Shown: positions 1-8,791, numbered from the stretch's first letter. The stretch: DNA of 64,000 nucleotides from Candidatus Thiomargarita nelsonii (GCA_000785145.2 JSZA02000004.1:1-64000), one strand, 5' to 3'. The notes: generated by a model not told the origin, from the letters alone. Numbers and translations: made by a program.

Positions 1-110
1 ATAAAGGATTGCCCCTACATTACATTAACCGTGATTTTTTGTAGGGGCGGGTGTAGGGGCAATCCCTTGTGGTTGCCCGCCCCTACGAAGTGGTTGCCCT
101 AAAGTTGACC
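1..110. repeat. gggcaacc/ggggcaatcc palindromic repeat, truncated
   Basis: Inverted copies of GGATTGCCCCTAC and GTAGGGGCAATCC with GGTTGCCC arms. The same family recurs near 12.1, 16.1, 26.3, 29.6, 54.9 and 60.8 kb. This copy is cut by the window edge. It lies downstream of the response regulator stop codon and holds no gene. Confidence 0.8.
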
Positions 111-131
111 AAGTTATTTTATGCGCGTTCC

Positions 132-1043
132 TTAATGAATCTGTATTTTTTGAGAGGGTTTTATTTGGTTTAAAAAAGTCATGATTCCAGAAGTCATCTT
201 ATTGGGTTTAGGTTCCTCTACACTGTGACGTATCAGCAATTCTGGTTGCTGTTGAACGACTCGATAACGCTGTATAGCTGCGTTGAGACTATTTGTCAAA
301 AGTGGCTTGCGGATGGGTTTGGGTAAAAATCTGAAAATTTGTCCCTGATTGATGAGAGCAATCAGGGATTGGGCATCGTTAAAATGAGTCAAAACAATGC
401 TTATAATATTGGGATGGTGCTGTTTCATCAGTTTAAGCGACAAAGTTATGTCTTCATCAGCAACATGAATCTCTGAAATAATGACCATCACTTTTCCTTG
501 AGTGAGAATATCAAAGGCGGAGTTCAGTGTAGCTGCCCATTTTACGGTGTATTCTTGACCGATGATTTCTTGGACGGCATTGTAAGTCTCAATGTCGTCA
601 TCAATAACCAATAGTTCTATGTCTTGTTTTTCTGAAGTAGCGATAGGGGCGGGGGTATTGACGGCCTGTTCCTGTCCAATTTGGGCCGCTTTTTTCACTA
701 TCTTGATGATATCGTCGTTATCCCAAGGCTTACTAATGTAACGGAATATTTCTCCGTCATTCACCGAATCGACAATCGCGGGTAAATCCGCATACCCTGT
801 TAGTAATAGGCGCATGGTAGTCGGAGAAACTTGTTTGATCTGACGCAAGAGTTCTACTCCAGTCATCACTGGCATACGTTGATCACTGACGATGACATGG
901 ACTGTGTTGTTTTTAACGATTTCCAGTGCCTCATGTCCGTCTGTTGTGATATGAATATTATAGTGTGGCTTAAACAAGGCTTTTAAGCTTCTGAGTACAC
1001 GTTTTTCATCATCTACAAATAAAACGCTTGCTTTTTTTGTCAT
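132..1043 (-). CDS. double-receiver response regulator without output domain
   Basis: This 303-residue protein has two CheY-like receiver domains and no DNA-binding or enzymatic output. Receiver 1 (about residues 5-120) has the acidic pair D11/D12, phospho-acceptor D54 in IVSDQRMP, T82 and K105, so it should be phosphorylatable. Receiver 2 (about 141-257) keeps the acidic D148-D150 and K242, but the acceptor position is Glu191 (VIISEIHV), a natural phosphomimetic. The two domains are joined by a short Ala/Pro linker. It lies just downstream of a histidine kinase gene on the same strand (18 bp gap), its likely partner. Output is probably by protein interaction. The DQRMP and GYAD motifs resemble RpfG-type receivers, but no HD-GYP domain follows. 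Confidence 0.9.
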   Translation of the reverse strand: MTKKASVLFVDDEKRVLRSLKALFKPHYNIHITTDGHEALEIVKNNTVHVIVSDQRMPVMTGVELLRQIKQVSPTTMRLLLTGYADLPAIVDSVNDGEIFRYISKPWDNDDIIKIVKKAAQIGQEQAVNTPAPIATSEKQDIELLVIDDDIETYNAVQEIIGQEYTVKWAATLNSAFDILTQGKVMVIISEIHVADEDITLSLKLMKQHHPNIISIVLTHFNDAQSLIALINQGQIFRFLPKPIRKPLLTNSLNAAIQRYRVVQQQPELLIRHSVEEPKPNKMTSGIMTFLNQIKPSQKIQIH

Positions 1044-1061
1044 AATTAATTAATAGCTAAG

Positions 1062-2756
1062 TTATTGGATAGGCAGAGTCACGACAAATGTCGTGCCCTT
1101 ACCCTCCGACGATGTCACATCAATCTCGCCATTGTGTTGTTGGATGATTTTATAGGCGATGGAAAGTCCCATGCCTGTCCCTTCTCCGATTTTTTTGGTG
1201 GTAAAAAAAGGATCAAAAATATTGGGTAATATATCTTCGGCAATACCTTTGCCGTCATCCTGTATCTCCACACTCACCCGCTCATTTTCAGCACGGGTTT
1301 TTATCAATATTGTCCCTTGAGTTTCAATGGCATCGGCGGCGTTACTCAATAAATTCAGAAAGACTTGGTTTATCTGTGAATGCGAGCATTTTATTTTGGG
1401 GATTTCGCTATATTGTTTATTAACGGTGACTTTGTTTTTAAGTAAGTTTTTGGCAATCAACAAACTACTGTCTAGGCATTCATGCAAATCAACATTGCTG
1501 ACTTTTGCTAAATCCAAGCGGCTGAAATTTTTCAAATTAATGACCAACTCAGAAATTTCTGTCAAACCGTGGAGCGAATCATTGAGCAGTTCTTCCGCCT
1601 CTTTGAGGGTTTCATCTTCTTGGAGTTCTGTCGTCAATCCCGTGACGATTTCCAATTGAGTCTGTAATTTTTCCTGATTTACCGTTTCCGAACAGAATAA
1701 TGCCATCAACTTGCCATGTGCCTGCAAAAAGTCTTCAAACTGGACAAGGAAGGATTGAATCAATTGGACATTGCTTTTGACATAACCTAATGGCGTATTA
1801 ATTTCATGCGTCACTCCCGCCACCATTTGTCCAAGCGAAGCCATTTTTTCGGATTGGATGAGTTGTGATTGTGACTCCTTTAAACGATGCAATGTGTCTG
1901 ACAATTCTTTGGTACGATCTTCAACTCGTTTTTCTAAGCTTTGGTTGGCGACATCGAGTGCTTTATAGCTGCGCCCTAAGCGATAACCAATATAAGCAAT
2001 CCAAAGCAATAATATGCCTGAAAAGATGAGCAATGCTTGACGGTACGGTTCTCTTTCCAGTAAACGGGCATCTTGAAGTTCGACATAAGTATCTGTCAAA
2101 CTATCAAGCACGCTTGCCGCATTTAGGATAGCAATTTTTTCCAAGACTTCATCAATCTCTGGTTTATATTTCAGTATGGCGTTAGCCTGAGAAGTGATAA
2201 TGTCAATCTGCTCAATTAAATCTTCATCACTATCCGTTCTGGCTTGCAAAGCGGCAATAAGCTGCGGAATTTGCGCTCGTGTTTCTGCATCAGGGACTAA
2301 AGTGTATTTTAAGACAGCACTCAACAATTCATTAGCGGCGAAAATTGAAACCCCAGAAAATTCTTTTAATTCAGCGACAGCCGAGGGAAAATAGCGTATC
2401 GAGTTAGAAAAAATCGCATTCACTCCCTTAAAGTGTTCAACGAGTTCAGTTCTTTCTTCTAAGAGTGCTAAATAAGCCTTTTTTTGTGTATCCACCTGCG
2501 GCAGGCGGGCTAGTTCAAAGGCGAGCCAACGATCACGAGAGTCTTCTAAAAGAGTTGTAATTGTGGCTATCTTGTCATAATTGTTATTCAAAGACACCCG
2601 CGAACGCAACACTTCTTCAGTCCAAGTCGCATCCAATTGTTTAAGTTGACGCAAAGTATCAACAAGCTGATTATGTTGCTCAATATTGACCATTTTGGTT
2701 TGATTATACAAAAAAATCAGGATAGCAATTGATAGAACACCGACAAATAATTTCAT
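1062..2756 (-). CDS. membrane sensor histidine kinase
   Basis: This 564-residue kinase has an N-terminal membrane segment (about residues 3-19), an all-helical extracytoplasmic sensor region (about 20-240), a second membrane segment (about 241-259) and a coiled coil (265-305). The HisKA-type H box follows, with the phospho-acceptor near H317 in VTHEINTPLG, then a HATPase_c domain (NLLSNAADAI, DDGKGI and GTGMGLS boxes). The C-terminal half resembles cyanobacterial and gammaproteobacterial kinases of the Ntr-like class; the ligand is unknown. It lies between the cytochrome c peroxidase and the double-receiver regulator on one strand. Its ribosome binding site lies in a duplicated copy of the 3' end of the peroxidase gene (see 2751-2886), so the two genes probably once overlapped as ATGA. 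Confidence 0.92.
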   Translation of the reverse strand: MKLFVGVLSIAILIFLYNQTKMVNIEQHNQLVDTLRQLKQLDATWTEEVLRSRVSLNNNYDKIATITTLLEDSRDRWLAFELARLPQVDTQKKAYLALLEERTELVEHFKGVNAIFSNSIRYFPSAVAELKEFSGVSIFAANELLSAVLKYTLVPDAETRAQIPQLIAALQARTDSDEDLIEQIDIITSQANAILKYKPEIDEVLEKIAILNAASVLDSLTDTYVELQDARLLEREPYRQALLIFSGILLLWIAYIGYRLGRSYKALDVANQSLEKRVEDRTKELSDTLHRLKESQSQLIQSEKMASLGQMVAGVTHEINTPLGYVKSNVQLIQSFLVQFEDFLQAHGKLMALFCSETVNQEKLQTQLEIVTGLTTELQEDETLKEAEELLNDSLHGLTEISELVINLKNFSRLDLAKVSNVDLHECLDSSLLIAKNLLKNKVTVNKQYSEIPKIKCSHSQINQVFLNLLSNAADAIETQGTILIKTRAENERVSVEIQDDGKGIAEDILPNIFDPFFTTKKIGEGTGMGLSIAYKIIQQHNGEIDVTSSEGKGTTFVVTLPIQ

Positions 2757-2886
2757 TTAAGTTGTTTTCCTTGATATAGTTGTCCAGAAAAGTTGTTTCG
2801 GGAATTTCGCTCCGCGGATTTCCCGCAACGAAGATCGCTACGCTAAACCCAGTCGAGAGTTTCATTTAAGTTGTTTTCCTTGATAT
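2751..2886. repeat. palindromic insert flanked by a 27-bp direct duplication
   Basis: Positions 2751-2777 and 2860-2886 are identical over 27 bp. Each contains the last codons and stop of the cytochrome c peroxidase plus the Shine-Dalgarno and ATG region of the kinase. Between them lie 82 bp with a palindrome of the family TTTCGGGAA...TTCCCG. Removing the insert and one copy gives a perfect ATGA stop/start overlap between the two genes. Confidence 0.9.
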
Positions 2887-3827
2887 GTGCCTGTTAAAGT
2901 TTTGAGAAATTTAATGATTAAGCGTTTTTTCCGTCTTGGTATTTTGCGTCCGAGTTGATATTTAGCCATGACATCGACCGCTTTTTCCAAAGTATCAGCA
3001 CTGCCATCATGAAAATAAGGGGCTGTTAATGCCACATTGCGTAAGCTGGGTACTTTAAATTTGTGTCGATCATATTTTTTTCCTGTGACATTAATCCGCC
3101 CTAAATCTGCTTTGGTAATATTGCCCCGCTGCTCAAAATAATTATTCAAAGCCCCAAAAACTTGATACATGTTGCCACCAATATTGGTCCCTTGATGACA
3201 GGTAACACAACCATATTGTTTAAATATGGCATAGCCTTGTTTTTCTTCATCAGTGAGAGCCGTTTCATCACCACGCAAATATTGATCAAAACGGGCATTG
3301 GGTGTTATGAGGGAGCGTTCAAAGGTGGCTATGGCCTCTTTGATATTTTGAGCATTAATGCCATCGGCGTACAAAGCTTTAAACGCTTTGGGATAAGCGG
3401 GCTCTTTTTTTAACTTGCCAATGACTTCCTGCCAATGGCTCCCCATTTCTTTGGGATTATGTACGGGACCATCAATTTGTTCCTCCAGAGAGGCGGCTCG
3501 CCCATCCCAAAATTGTCGAAAATTAAAGCCGCTGTTAAATACGGTTGGCGTATTAATATCGCCTATTGCATTATTAATGCCAAAGGAACGCGGCAATTGA
3601 TCTGTTCCCCCTTTTTGTAAGTCATGACAACTGACACAGGCGATAGTGTTATCATGTGATAGTCGTTTGTCATTAAAAAGCTGTTCACCTAATGCCACTT
3701 TGTCTGGATTCAGATTAAGTGCCAATGGCAGGGGCTTAATGGGTTCATTGGGTGAAACGGCATAAACGCTTTTAAAAGCGAATAGTGCCAAACTTAATGC
3801 TAATCCTATACTTTGGGCGATTCGCAT
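2862..3827 (-). CDS. di-haem cytochrome c peroxidase (CcpA/MauG family)
   Basis: This 321-residue periplasmic protein has a cleavable signal peptide (hydrophobic residues 4-23, VYA site). Its two c-type haem motifs are CVSCH at about 64-68 and CVTCH at about 207-211. Length and spacing fit bacterial di-haem peroxidases, which reduce hydrogen peroxide with electrons from cytochrome c. Downstream of the second haem, the KVPSLRNVALTAPYFHDGS region is typical of the family. The start has a strong GGAGG at good distance. It is the first gene of a minus-strand group with a histidine kinase and regulator, which may report on a linked redox signal (inference). A MauG-like role cannot be excluded by eye. 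Confidence 0.93.
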   Translation of the reverse strand: MRIAQSIGLALSLALFAFKSVYAVSPNEPIKPLPLALNLNPDKVALGEQLFNDKRLSHDNTIACVSCHDLQKGGTDQLPRSFGINNAIGDINTPTVFNSGFNFRQFWDGRAASLEEQIDGPVHNPKEMGSHWQEVIGKLKKEPAYPKAFKALYADGINAQNIKEAIATFERSLITPNARFDQYLRGDETALTDEEKQGYAIFKQYGCVTCHQGTNIGGNMYQVFGALNNYFEQRGNITKADLGRINVTGKKYDRHKFKVPSLRNVALTAPYFHDGSADTLEKAVDVMAKYQLGRKIPRRKKRLIIKFLKTLTGTYQGKQLK

Positions 3828-3937
3828 AGGCTTATCTCTCCTCCATTTTTATTTGATTGTTATTCATAATAATAAATTATGCTGCACAATTGCATAAGCA
3901 AGTTCTGTACCAACATAATAAAGCAAGACACATCATT

Positions 3938-4882
3938 ATGATTAGAAAACCACAGCCACTACCCCCACAAGATTTAGCTCAGCTTTATTTGCAACTGAGT
4001 AGATTGGAAAGCTCTGGCATTCCCATACAGCAGGCGATGACGATGATAAATCAGGGCGAGACTGGTAAACGGGCTCAGGTGGCGTTGACTTATCTTAAAC
4101 GTGGAAAGCCCTTATCTGAGGCGGGAGCGCGGGCGGGTTTGTTTGTGGGTTTAGATGCCACGCTGGTTAAGGTAGGAGAAGCGGGGGGCATTCTGGCTGA
4201 AATTTTTCGACAATTGGGGCAGTTTTATGAGGAAAAAGCGCGACAAGCGCGGAAAATTAAATCACGCTTAATTTTGCCCGTGACGGTTTTGGTGTTGGCG
4301 ATATTTATCCAACCCTTTCCCGCTTTATTTTTGGGGGAAATAACACTCGGTGGCTATTTGAGCGCGACGGTGGGTTTGATTATCAAATTGGCATTCATTA
4401 TTTTTGTGTTTTTGCACTTATGGGATAAGCTGGAAATGAATGCGCCGTATTTTGGTCGTTGGTTTGTGCGGCGGCGTATGCGGGATTTTGTACAATCATT
4501 AGGGCTGATGATGCAAGCCGGTTTGCCGATTCTTGAGGCATTGCCCAAAGCTTATCAAGTGGTTGAAAACGCTATTTTGCGCCAACGATTAGAGATAATA
4601 AGCCGTCGTTTGCAAAAAGGCGATACTTTTGCACAAGCACTTTCACAAGTAGAAGGGATTAATCCACTTGCCATTCAACTGGTTTATACAGGCGAAGAAA
4701 CGGGTAGTTTAGCTGATATGATGCTCCATTATGCTAAATTAGAATCCGAAGAGATTGCGAGGCACAACGAAATGTTGGCAGAATGGATACCGCGTGTTGT
4801 GTACGCAGGGATTGCGGCTTGGATAGCTTATGGTATTTTGAGTGCGGGAGTACCGATGTCGGTGGTGCCAGAGGATATTTGA
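3938..4882 (+). CDS. GspF/PilC-type inner membrane platform protein
   Basis: This is a type II secretion/type IV pilus platform-like protein of 314 residues. Two T2SSF repeats are visible: about residues 12-105 (LQLSRLESSGIPIQQAM...LVKVGEAGG) and about 185-285 (FVQSLGLMMQAGLPILEAL...IQLVYTGEETGSLADMM). Hydrophobic segments lie between them and at the C-terminus. It is shorter than the usual ~400 residues. I use ATG 3938 because the protein similarity begins there; an upstream ATG at 3857 would add 27 unlikely residues. No other pilus or secretion gene is adjacent, so it stands alone here. It ends just before a long palindrome array. Confidence 0.85.
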   Translation: MIRKPQPLPPQDLAQLYLQLSRLESSGIPIQQAMTMINQGETGKRAQVALTYLKRGKPLSEAGARAGLFVGLDATLVKVGEAGGILAEIFRQLGQFYEEKARQARKIKSRLILPVTVLVLAIFIQPFPALFLGEITLGGYLSATVGLIIKLAFIIFVFLHLWDKLEMNAPYFGRWFVRRRMRDFVQSLGLMMQAGLPILEALPKAYQVVENAILRQRLEIISRRLQKGDTFAQALSQVEGINPLAIQLVYTGEETGSLADMMLHYAKLESEEIARHNEMLAEWIPRVVYAGIAAWIAYGILSAGVPMSVVPEDI

Positions 4883-4890
4883 TATTCTAT

Positions 4891-5062
4891 AAAAAAAGGT
4901 TTCGGGAAATCCGCTACGCTCCATTCCCGAAACAAAAATTTCGGGAAATCCGCTACGCTCCATTCCCGAAACAAAAATTTCGGGAAATCCGCTACGCTCC
5001 ATTCCCGAAACAAAAATTTCGGGAAATCCGCTACGCTCCATTCCCGAAACAAAAAAAGGTTT
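4891..5062. repeat. 39-bp tandem array of TTTCGGG palindromes (4 copies)
   Basis: Four copies with a 39-bp period starting at 4901, 4940, 4979 and 5018. Each is an imperfect palindrome TTTCGGGAAATCCGC...CCATTCCCGAAAC followed by AAAAA. AAAAAAAGGTTT occurs at both borders (4891-4902 and 5051-5062), resembling a target duplication. 39 is a multiple of three, so open frames run through the array on both strands; they are not credible genes. Confidence 0.93.
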
Positions 5063-5090
5063 TCGTTGTTTAGCTTCGCTGACCAGAGGA

Positions 5091-5316
5091 GCGTCCATTG
5101 CGCGGATTTCCCGTTGTTTCGGGAATGGAGCGGATTTCCCGAAAGCGTCCATTGCGCGGATTTCCCGTTGTTTCGGGAATTTCGCTGCGCGGATTTCCCG
5201 AAAGCGTCCATTGCGCGGATTTCCCGTTGTTTCGGGAATGGAGCGGATTTCCCGAAAGCGTCCATTGCGTGGATTTCCCGTTGTTTCGGGAATTTCGCTG
5301 CGCGGATTTCCCGAAA
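5091..5316. repeat. 113-bp higher-order palindrome array (2 copies)
   Basis: Two copies of a 113-bp composite (5091-5203, 5204-5316). Each is made of a 54-bp and a 59-bp variant sharing GCGTCCATTGCG and the GATTTCCCG/CGGGAAT palindrome. The two variants differ in the centre (GGAGCGG against TTCGCTGCGCGG). It lies immediately upstream of the ribosome binding site of the next gene. Confidence 0.9.
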
Positions 5317-5336
5317 CAAAATAGGAGAACACAAAT

Positions 5337-6308
5337 ATGTTATTACCAGCTTTATCATTCAAGCAAGCAGTAGAACCGACAGTTCCAATTGAACGTATCA
5401 AAGCCGCGCTGATAGATGAAGATATAGAGCATTTTCGTCCACTATTGCCCGTTGGCTACCAAGCCACCGCCGCAGCCTATCAATCCGCTATTGAGCGCAT
5501 CCAGACGACGACGCTAAGTACGCATTACACTGAAGGGATTGAATTTTTCCAAGATGAATTTGTCCCATTTTTGAAAAATAGCCTGGTACAACTCACGGGT
5601 TGGGATTTGCAAGATTATGTGGCTTATGCGGCAGGCAGTGATGTAGATTTTATGACCCACATTATTGATGCGGTGGAAAATCGGGTTTGTCTTTTCCCTG
5701 GCGACTGGTACGGTTTTCTAGTGGGGGCGAGTAGACAAGAGAATATTCAATGGAATATAAATAGTCAGGGTGCCATGGCTTGTCTTTGCATACCTTCAGT
5801 TCGTAACGGTCATTTGACGCAAGAGATGTTTGAATTTTTAGAACGCGCCGACACTTGCTTACTGAACATCAATCTTTATCCAACCCTCAGAGAGGCAGAA
5901 CGTCATGCCATTGCCACTATTTTGAAACCTATCCTTTCTAAAAGTATTCTTTCTATTAGCTTCAGTCGCGGTTTTGGACTCACTGCCTCTCAGTTGGGTA
6001 TTATTCTCATCCATCGAGATCACCCGTTACGAAAACGCTTTGATACTCAATGGCGTTGGTTTAGCTATTATTTTAACGCTATCGCGGTTCAGGCTTACAT
6101 GGCACTTGATCTAGCCAAACTAAAAAGAGTGGACCATGAACGTCGTCAATGGGTGCATCACTGGTTGCGCGAGCGAGAATTACCTCTTGTTGAGTCTGGT
6201 AGCTACTATATTAAAAGTTTTCGCCCGCAAGGCGCAATCCCTGAGAGGCTCGCGCCACTGGTTCGGGAGAATATTTTACGCTTGTGTTTTAAGCCGCCAC
6301 AAGTTTAA
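5337..6308 (+). CDS. aminotransferase-like (PLP fold type I) protein lacking the catalytic lysine
   Basis: This 323-residue protein resembles fold-type I aminotransferases: a GSDVDFMTHII segment, a PSVRNGHL region where NPTG would sit, and SISFSRGFGLTASQLGIIL matching the SFSK-x-FG motif that carries the PLP Schiff-base lysine. Here that position is Arg211. The C-terminus (SGSYYIKSF...ILRLCFKPP) fits the small domain. It is shorter than typical enzymes (~400). With arginine in place of lysine, PLP catalysis is unlikely, so a structural, sensor or binding role is more plausible (inference). A strong ATAGGAG precedes the ATG. It is the first gene of the plus-strand locus with MoxR and vWA proteins. 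The fold assignment is by eye and moderately secure. Confidence 0.6.
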   Translation: MLLPALSFKQAVEPTVPIERIKAALIDEDIEHFRPLLPVGYQATAAAYQSAIERIQTTTLSTHYTEGIEFFQDEFVPFLKNSLVQLTGWDLQDYVAYAAGSDVDFMTHIIDAVENRVCLFPGDWYGFLVGASRQENIQWNINSQGAMACLCIPSVRNGHLTQEMFEFLERADTCLLNINLYPTLREAERHAIATILKPILSKSILSISFSRGFGLTASQLGIILIHRDHPLRKRFDTQWRWFSYYFNAIAVQAYMALDLAKLKRVDHERRQWVHHWLRERELPLVESGSYYIKSFRPQGAIPERLAPLVRENILRLCFKPPQV

Positions 6309-6314
6309 CATGAT

Positions 6315-6347
6315 AGGAGTCCAAGATTTATCTTGGACGTCCAAATT
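6315..6347. repeat. AGTCCAAGAT hairpin repeat
   Basis: AGGAGTCCAAGATTTATCTT continues into GGACGTCC, forming a short hairpin between the aminotransferase-like gene and the MoxR gene. The family recurs near 12.85, 13.55, 27.4, 38.75, 53.6 and 60.2 kb. Confidence 0.8.
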
Positions 6348-6355
6348 AAATTATT

Positions 6356-7864
6356 ATGAATAATACGACGCATCAAACTGATGCCAAAACACTCGTACAA
6401 TCCTGGTTAAAAGGTAGAGCCCAACTGGATGAGACGGGAGGAATTAGCTTTAAATCCCACAAAGCGGGCAACCTCACCGAAAAATGCCAGCTCGCCTATC
6501 AATGGATACTAGACAACGCGATCTATTCTCCCTACAATGACATAGAATACGGTCATCGCATCACCTTGGGGCGTTCCGAGCAACAAATCAATTTAGCATC
6601 AGAAGACAGTTATGCCTCTTTTATTCTCTTACCATTGCTGACTTTGATGACATCGCGCCGCCTCTTGCTCATCGGAGCACCCGGGCGGGGAAAAACCACA
6701 GTTGCCACCCTAATGGCACTACTTGCCGGCTACAGCTTAGACGAAATCAAACACGCCATTCAGCACGGGCATCCACAAATGACACAAGCCGATATATTGG
6801 GTAGCCCCTTGCCGAGCGACTTAATTCAAGCGCGTGAGAGTGCCGATATCCGAGTACTCTGGCGCAAATGGATCAGTATGCGCGTCAAAATCATTGACGA
6901 ATACAACAGAATCCCAACAAAAACACAATCCTGTTTACTGTCCCTGATGGCAGAAGGCTATGCCGAAATGTATGAACAAATTATTCACTGCCAAAATTCT
7001 GCCTGGTTTTTGACAGCAAATGATGACTTAGGCGGTGGCACATTTCAAGTGATTGAAGCCCTAAAAGATCGTATCGACATCGTCGTGCGCTGTACGCCTT
7101 TCAATACCCGCTATCTGACGGCATTAGCAAAGCGCATTGCAAACGCAGAGCAATCCGTGCCCACTGACATCATTTTTACGCATGAAGAATTAGACCAAAT
7201 TGGCACAAAAATTCGCGCCATCGAAATGCCATCAGAAGTACTGGAAATTCTGGGATTTTTGATTTCGCAACTCGACTTTTGTCGACGGGCATCCGATACG
7301 CTGGAATTTCAAAACAAAGATACGCTTCATTTAGCCGGACGCCGAGTAGGACACGTTTGCACCGAAGATTGTCCATTGGACAAATTTGAAAATATTTGCA
7401 CTCAAACAGAATCCGGCGTATCCACCCGCGCCTATCAAACGATTATCCATTATGCTAAAGCACTGGCCTTTTTTCGGGGAAAAACGGCGGTATCAAATGA
7501 AGACATCCGTCAAATTTTGCCCTGGGCATTACACGAAAAACTCAAGCCCAATCCACAAAGCGATTTTTTTCAAAAAACGGAAAATCAAGTTTATCAAACC
7601 GACAAAGTATCTTGGATTCGGCAATTATTTGATCATGGCTTGAAACAATATGTTGCTTATCAAGCACTACGACAACCGATTATGGACCTTCAGACAAGCA
7701 TTGAAGGGCTGCCACCGCAAGAACTCAAACAAGGTTTGCAGATGCTACAACAACAAATGGAAAATTTGGTGACAAAACATGAATTAAATGCCCCAGTCCA
7801 TAATGACCTGGTTTTGTTAAAGCACCTTTATGTTCAATGTCGTCATAAACTGAGCCGATCATAA
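6356..7864 (+). CDS. MoxR-family AAA+ ATPase
   Basis: This 502-residue ATPase has Walker A GAPGRGKT (about residues 108-115), Walker B IIDEYNR (about 178-184) and a sensor region WFLTANDDLGGG followed by EALKDRID. The Walker B, sensor and lid layout matches MoxR proteins, chaperone-like ATPases that work with vWA-domain partners. The middle has an unusual Cys cluster (HVCTEDCPLDKFENIC, about 341-356) that could bind metal. The C-terminal ~110 residues are helical, with a Gln-rich coiled segment. It lies 18 bp upstream of an unknown protein. The vWA partner is encoded about 2.6 kb downstream, beyond inserted toxin-antitoxin pieces. It is much longer than minimal MoxR (~330), the extra length being N-terminal (1-95) and C-terminal. 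Confidence 0.88.
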   Translation: MNNTTHQTDAKTLVQSWLKGRAQLDETGGISFKSHKAGNLTEKCQLAYQWILDNAIYSPYNDIEYGHRITLGRSEQQINLASEDSYASFILLPLLTLMTSRRLLLIGAPGRGKTTVATLMALLAGYSLDEIKHAIQHGHPQMTQADILGSPLPSDLIQARESADIRVLWRKWISMRVKIIDEYNRIPTKTQSCLLSLMAEGYAEMYEQIIHCQNSAWFLTANDDLGGGTFQVIEALKDRIDIVVRCTPFNTRYLTALAKRIANAEQSVPTDIIFTHEELDQIGTKIRAIEMPSEVLEILGFLISQLDFCRRASDTLEFQNKDTLHLAGRRVGHVCTEDCPLDKFENICTQTESGVSTRAYQTIIHYAKALAFFRGKTAVSNEDIRQILPWALHEKLKPNPQSDFFQKTENQVYQTDKVSWIRQLFDHGLKQYVAYQALRQPIMDLQTSIEGLPPQELKQGLQMLQQQMENLVTKHELNAPVHNDLVLLKHLYVQCRHKLSRS

Positions 7865-7882
7865 AAAACTCACTGAAAAAAA

Positions 7883-8785
7883 ATGACAAACAAAACACCA
7901 CAACATTTTGCACAAGAAATCAATCGCATCCAAAAGCAAGGCCAAAAACAATATGCCCAGTGGAATAACGAACTTTTTCTGGAAATTTGCAAAGGAGCGG
8001 CACGACTCTGCTGGCACAATATTCGCAATCAACCGAATAAAGAAAAAGTCTTTGCTGGCTACATGGACTTGATCCGCGAAGGCATCGGTAGTGCTTATAT
8101 CACACAATCGCTTCAAGAATGGCAATATGACTATTTAATTAAATATAAAAAAGCCAGCAATCAACAATTGAATATTACTTGGGATAGCTTTCTTGAATAT
8201 TGTCTGCTAAAAGAAATGCCACTGACTTTATCTCAAGTGCCCGCTGCACAGCAGTTAGAATTGATAACGAAAATATGGAATTTGGGCGAAAATATACGAC
8301 AAGAAGCCCCTTGGATGGGGCTCTATATTCTCTCCCGTGCCGAAGAACTACCGGCTTTGACCAAAATCGAAGAATTTATCATTGAAATTATGGCACCGCA
8401 GCTACGTCCGCCGGAAAAAGCCCGCCCCCCCTATCGCGTTTCCATTTTGGATGGACGCGACATTCACGACAACTTTCTCCCCGGAGACATGCACCAAGTT
8501 GCTCCCTCTGTGGTTTGCGTCCATGATCGGCGGCTGGATGGCGTTTATGGGGGTATTTTTATGAATAATGCGCCAAAGACTTTGCTATATCATAACCAAT
8601 GCTTGGGAGACACCCAAACCGAGGAAAGTGATATAAATCTGACATTTGAAGACTCAAGTGTTACAATGCAATCAAATAAGGTAGAATTGACACGGCTTGG
8701 TGAGCATTATTCATATTTATTCTGTGGGCAACTATTGGTGAGTGCGGTGGATTCACAACGGATTTGGCAAGTGGTTGCGGGTTAA
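7883..8785 (+). CDS. unknown protein of the MoxR-vWA locus
   Basis: I do not recognise this 300-residue protein. The N-terminal ~180 residues are predicted helical and rich in Gln, Lys and aromatic residues. The C-terminal ~110 residues look beta-rich (YRVSILDGRDIHDNFLPGDMHQVAPSV begins this part). No signal peptide, membrane segment or catalytic motif is visible. It starts 18 bp after the MoxR gene and is surely co-transcribed with it, so it may be an adaptor or substrate of the ATPase (inference). The spacing leaves little room for a promoter. Confidence 0.8.
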   Translation: MTNKTPQHFAQEINRIQKQGQKQYAQWNNELFLEICKGAARLCWHNIRNQPNKEKVFAGYMDLIREGIGSAYITQSLQEWQYDYLIKYKKASNQQLNITWDSFLEYCLLKEMPLTLSQVPAAQQLELITKIWNLGENIRQEAPWMGLYILSRAEELPALTKIEEFIIEIMAPQLRPPEKARPPYRVSILDGRDIHDNFLPGDMHQVAPSVVCVHDRRLDGVYGGIFMNNAPKTLLYHNQCLGDTQTEESDINLTFEDSSVTMQSNKVELTRLGEHYSYLFCGQLLVSAVDSQRIWQVVAG

Positions 8786-8791
8786 TTTTAA

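Noticed and set aside
4891..5062. 39-bp array considered as a CRISPR array.
   Set aside because: There are no unique spacers; the units are contiguous apart from a constant AAAAA.
4739..5401. Long open frames on both strands through the 39-bp and 113-bp palindrome arrays (for example 13-residue repeats such as FREIRYAPFPKQK).
   Set aside because: They arise because the repeat period is a multiple of three and the unit lacks stops in several frames; no start site, no family, and open on both strands.
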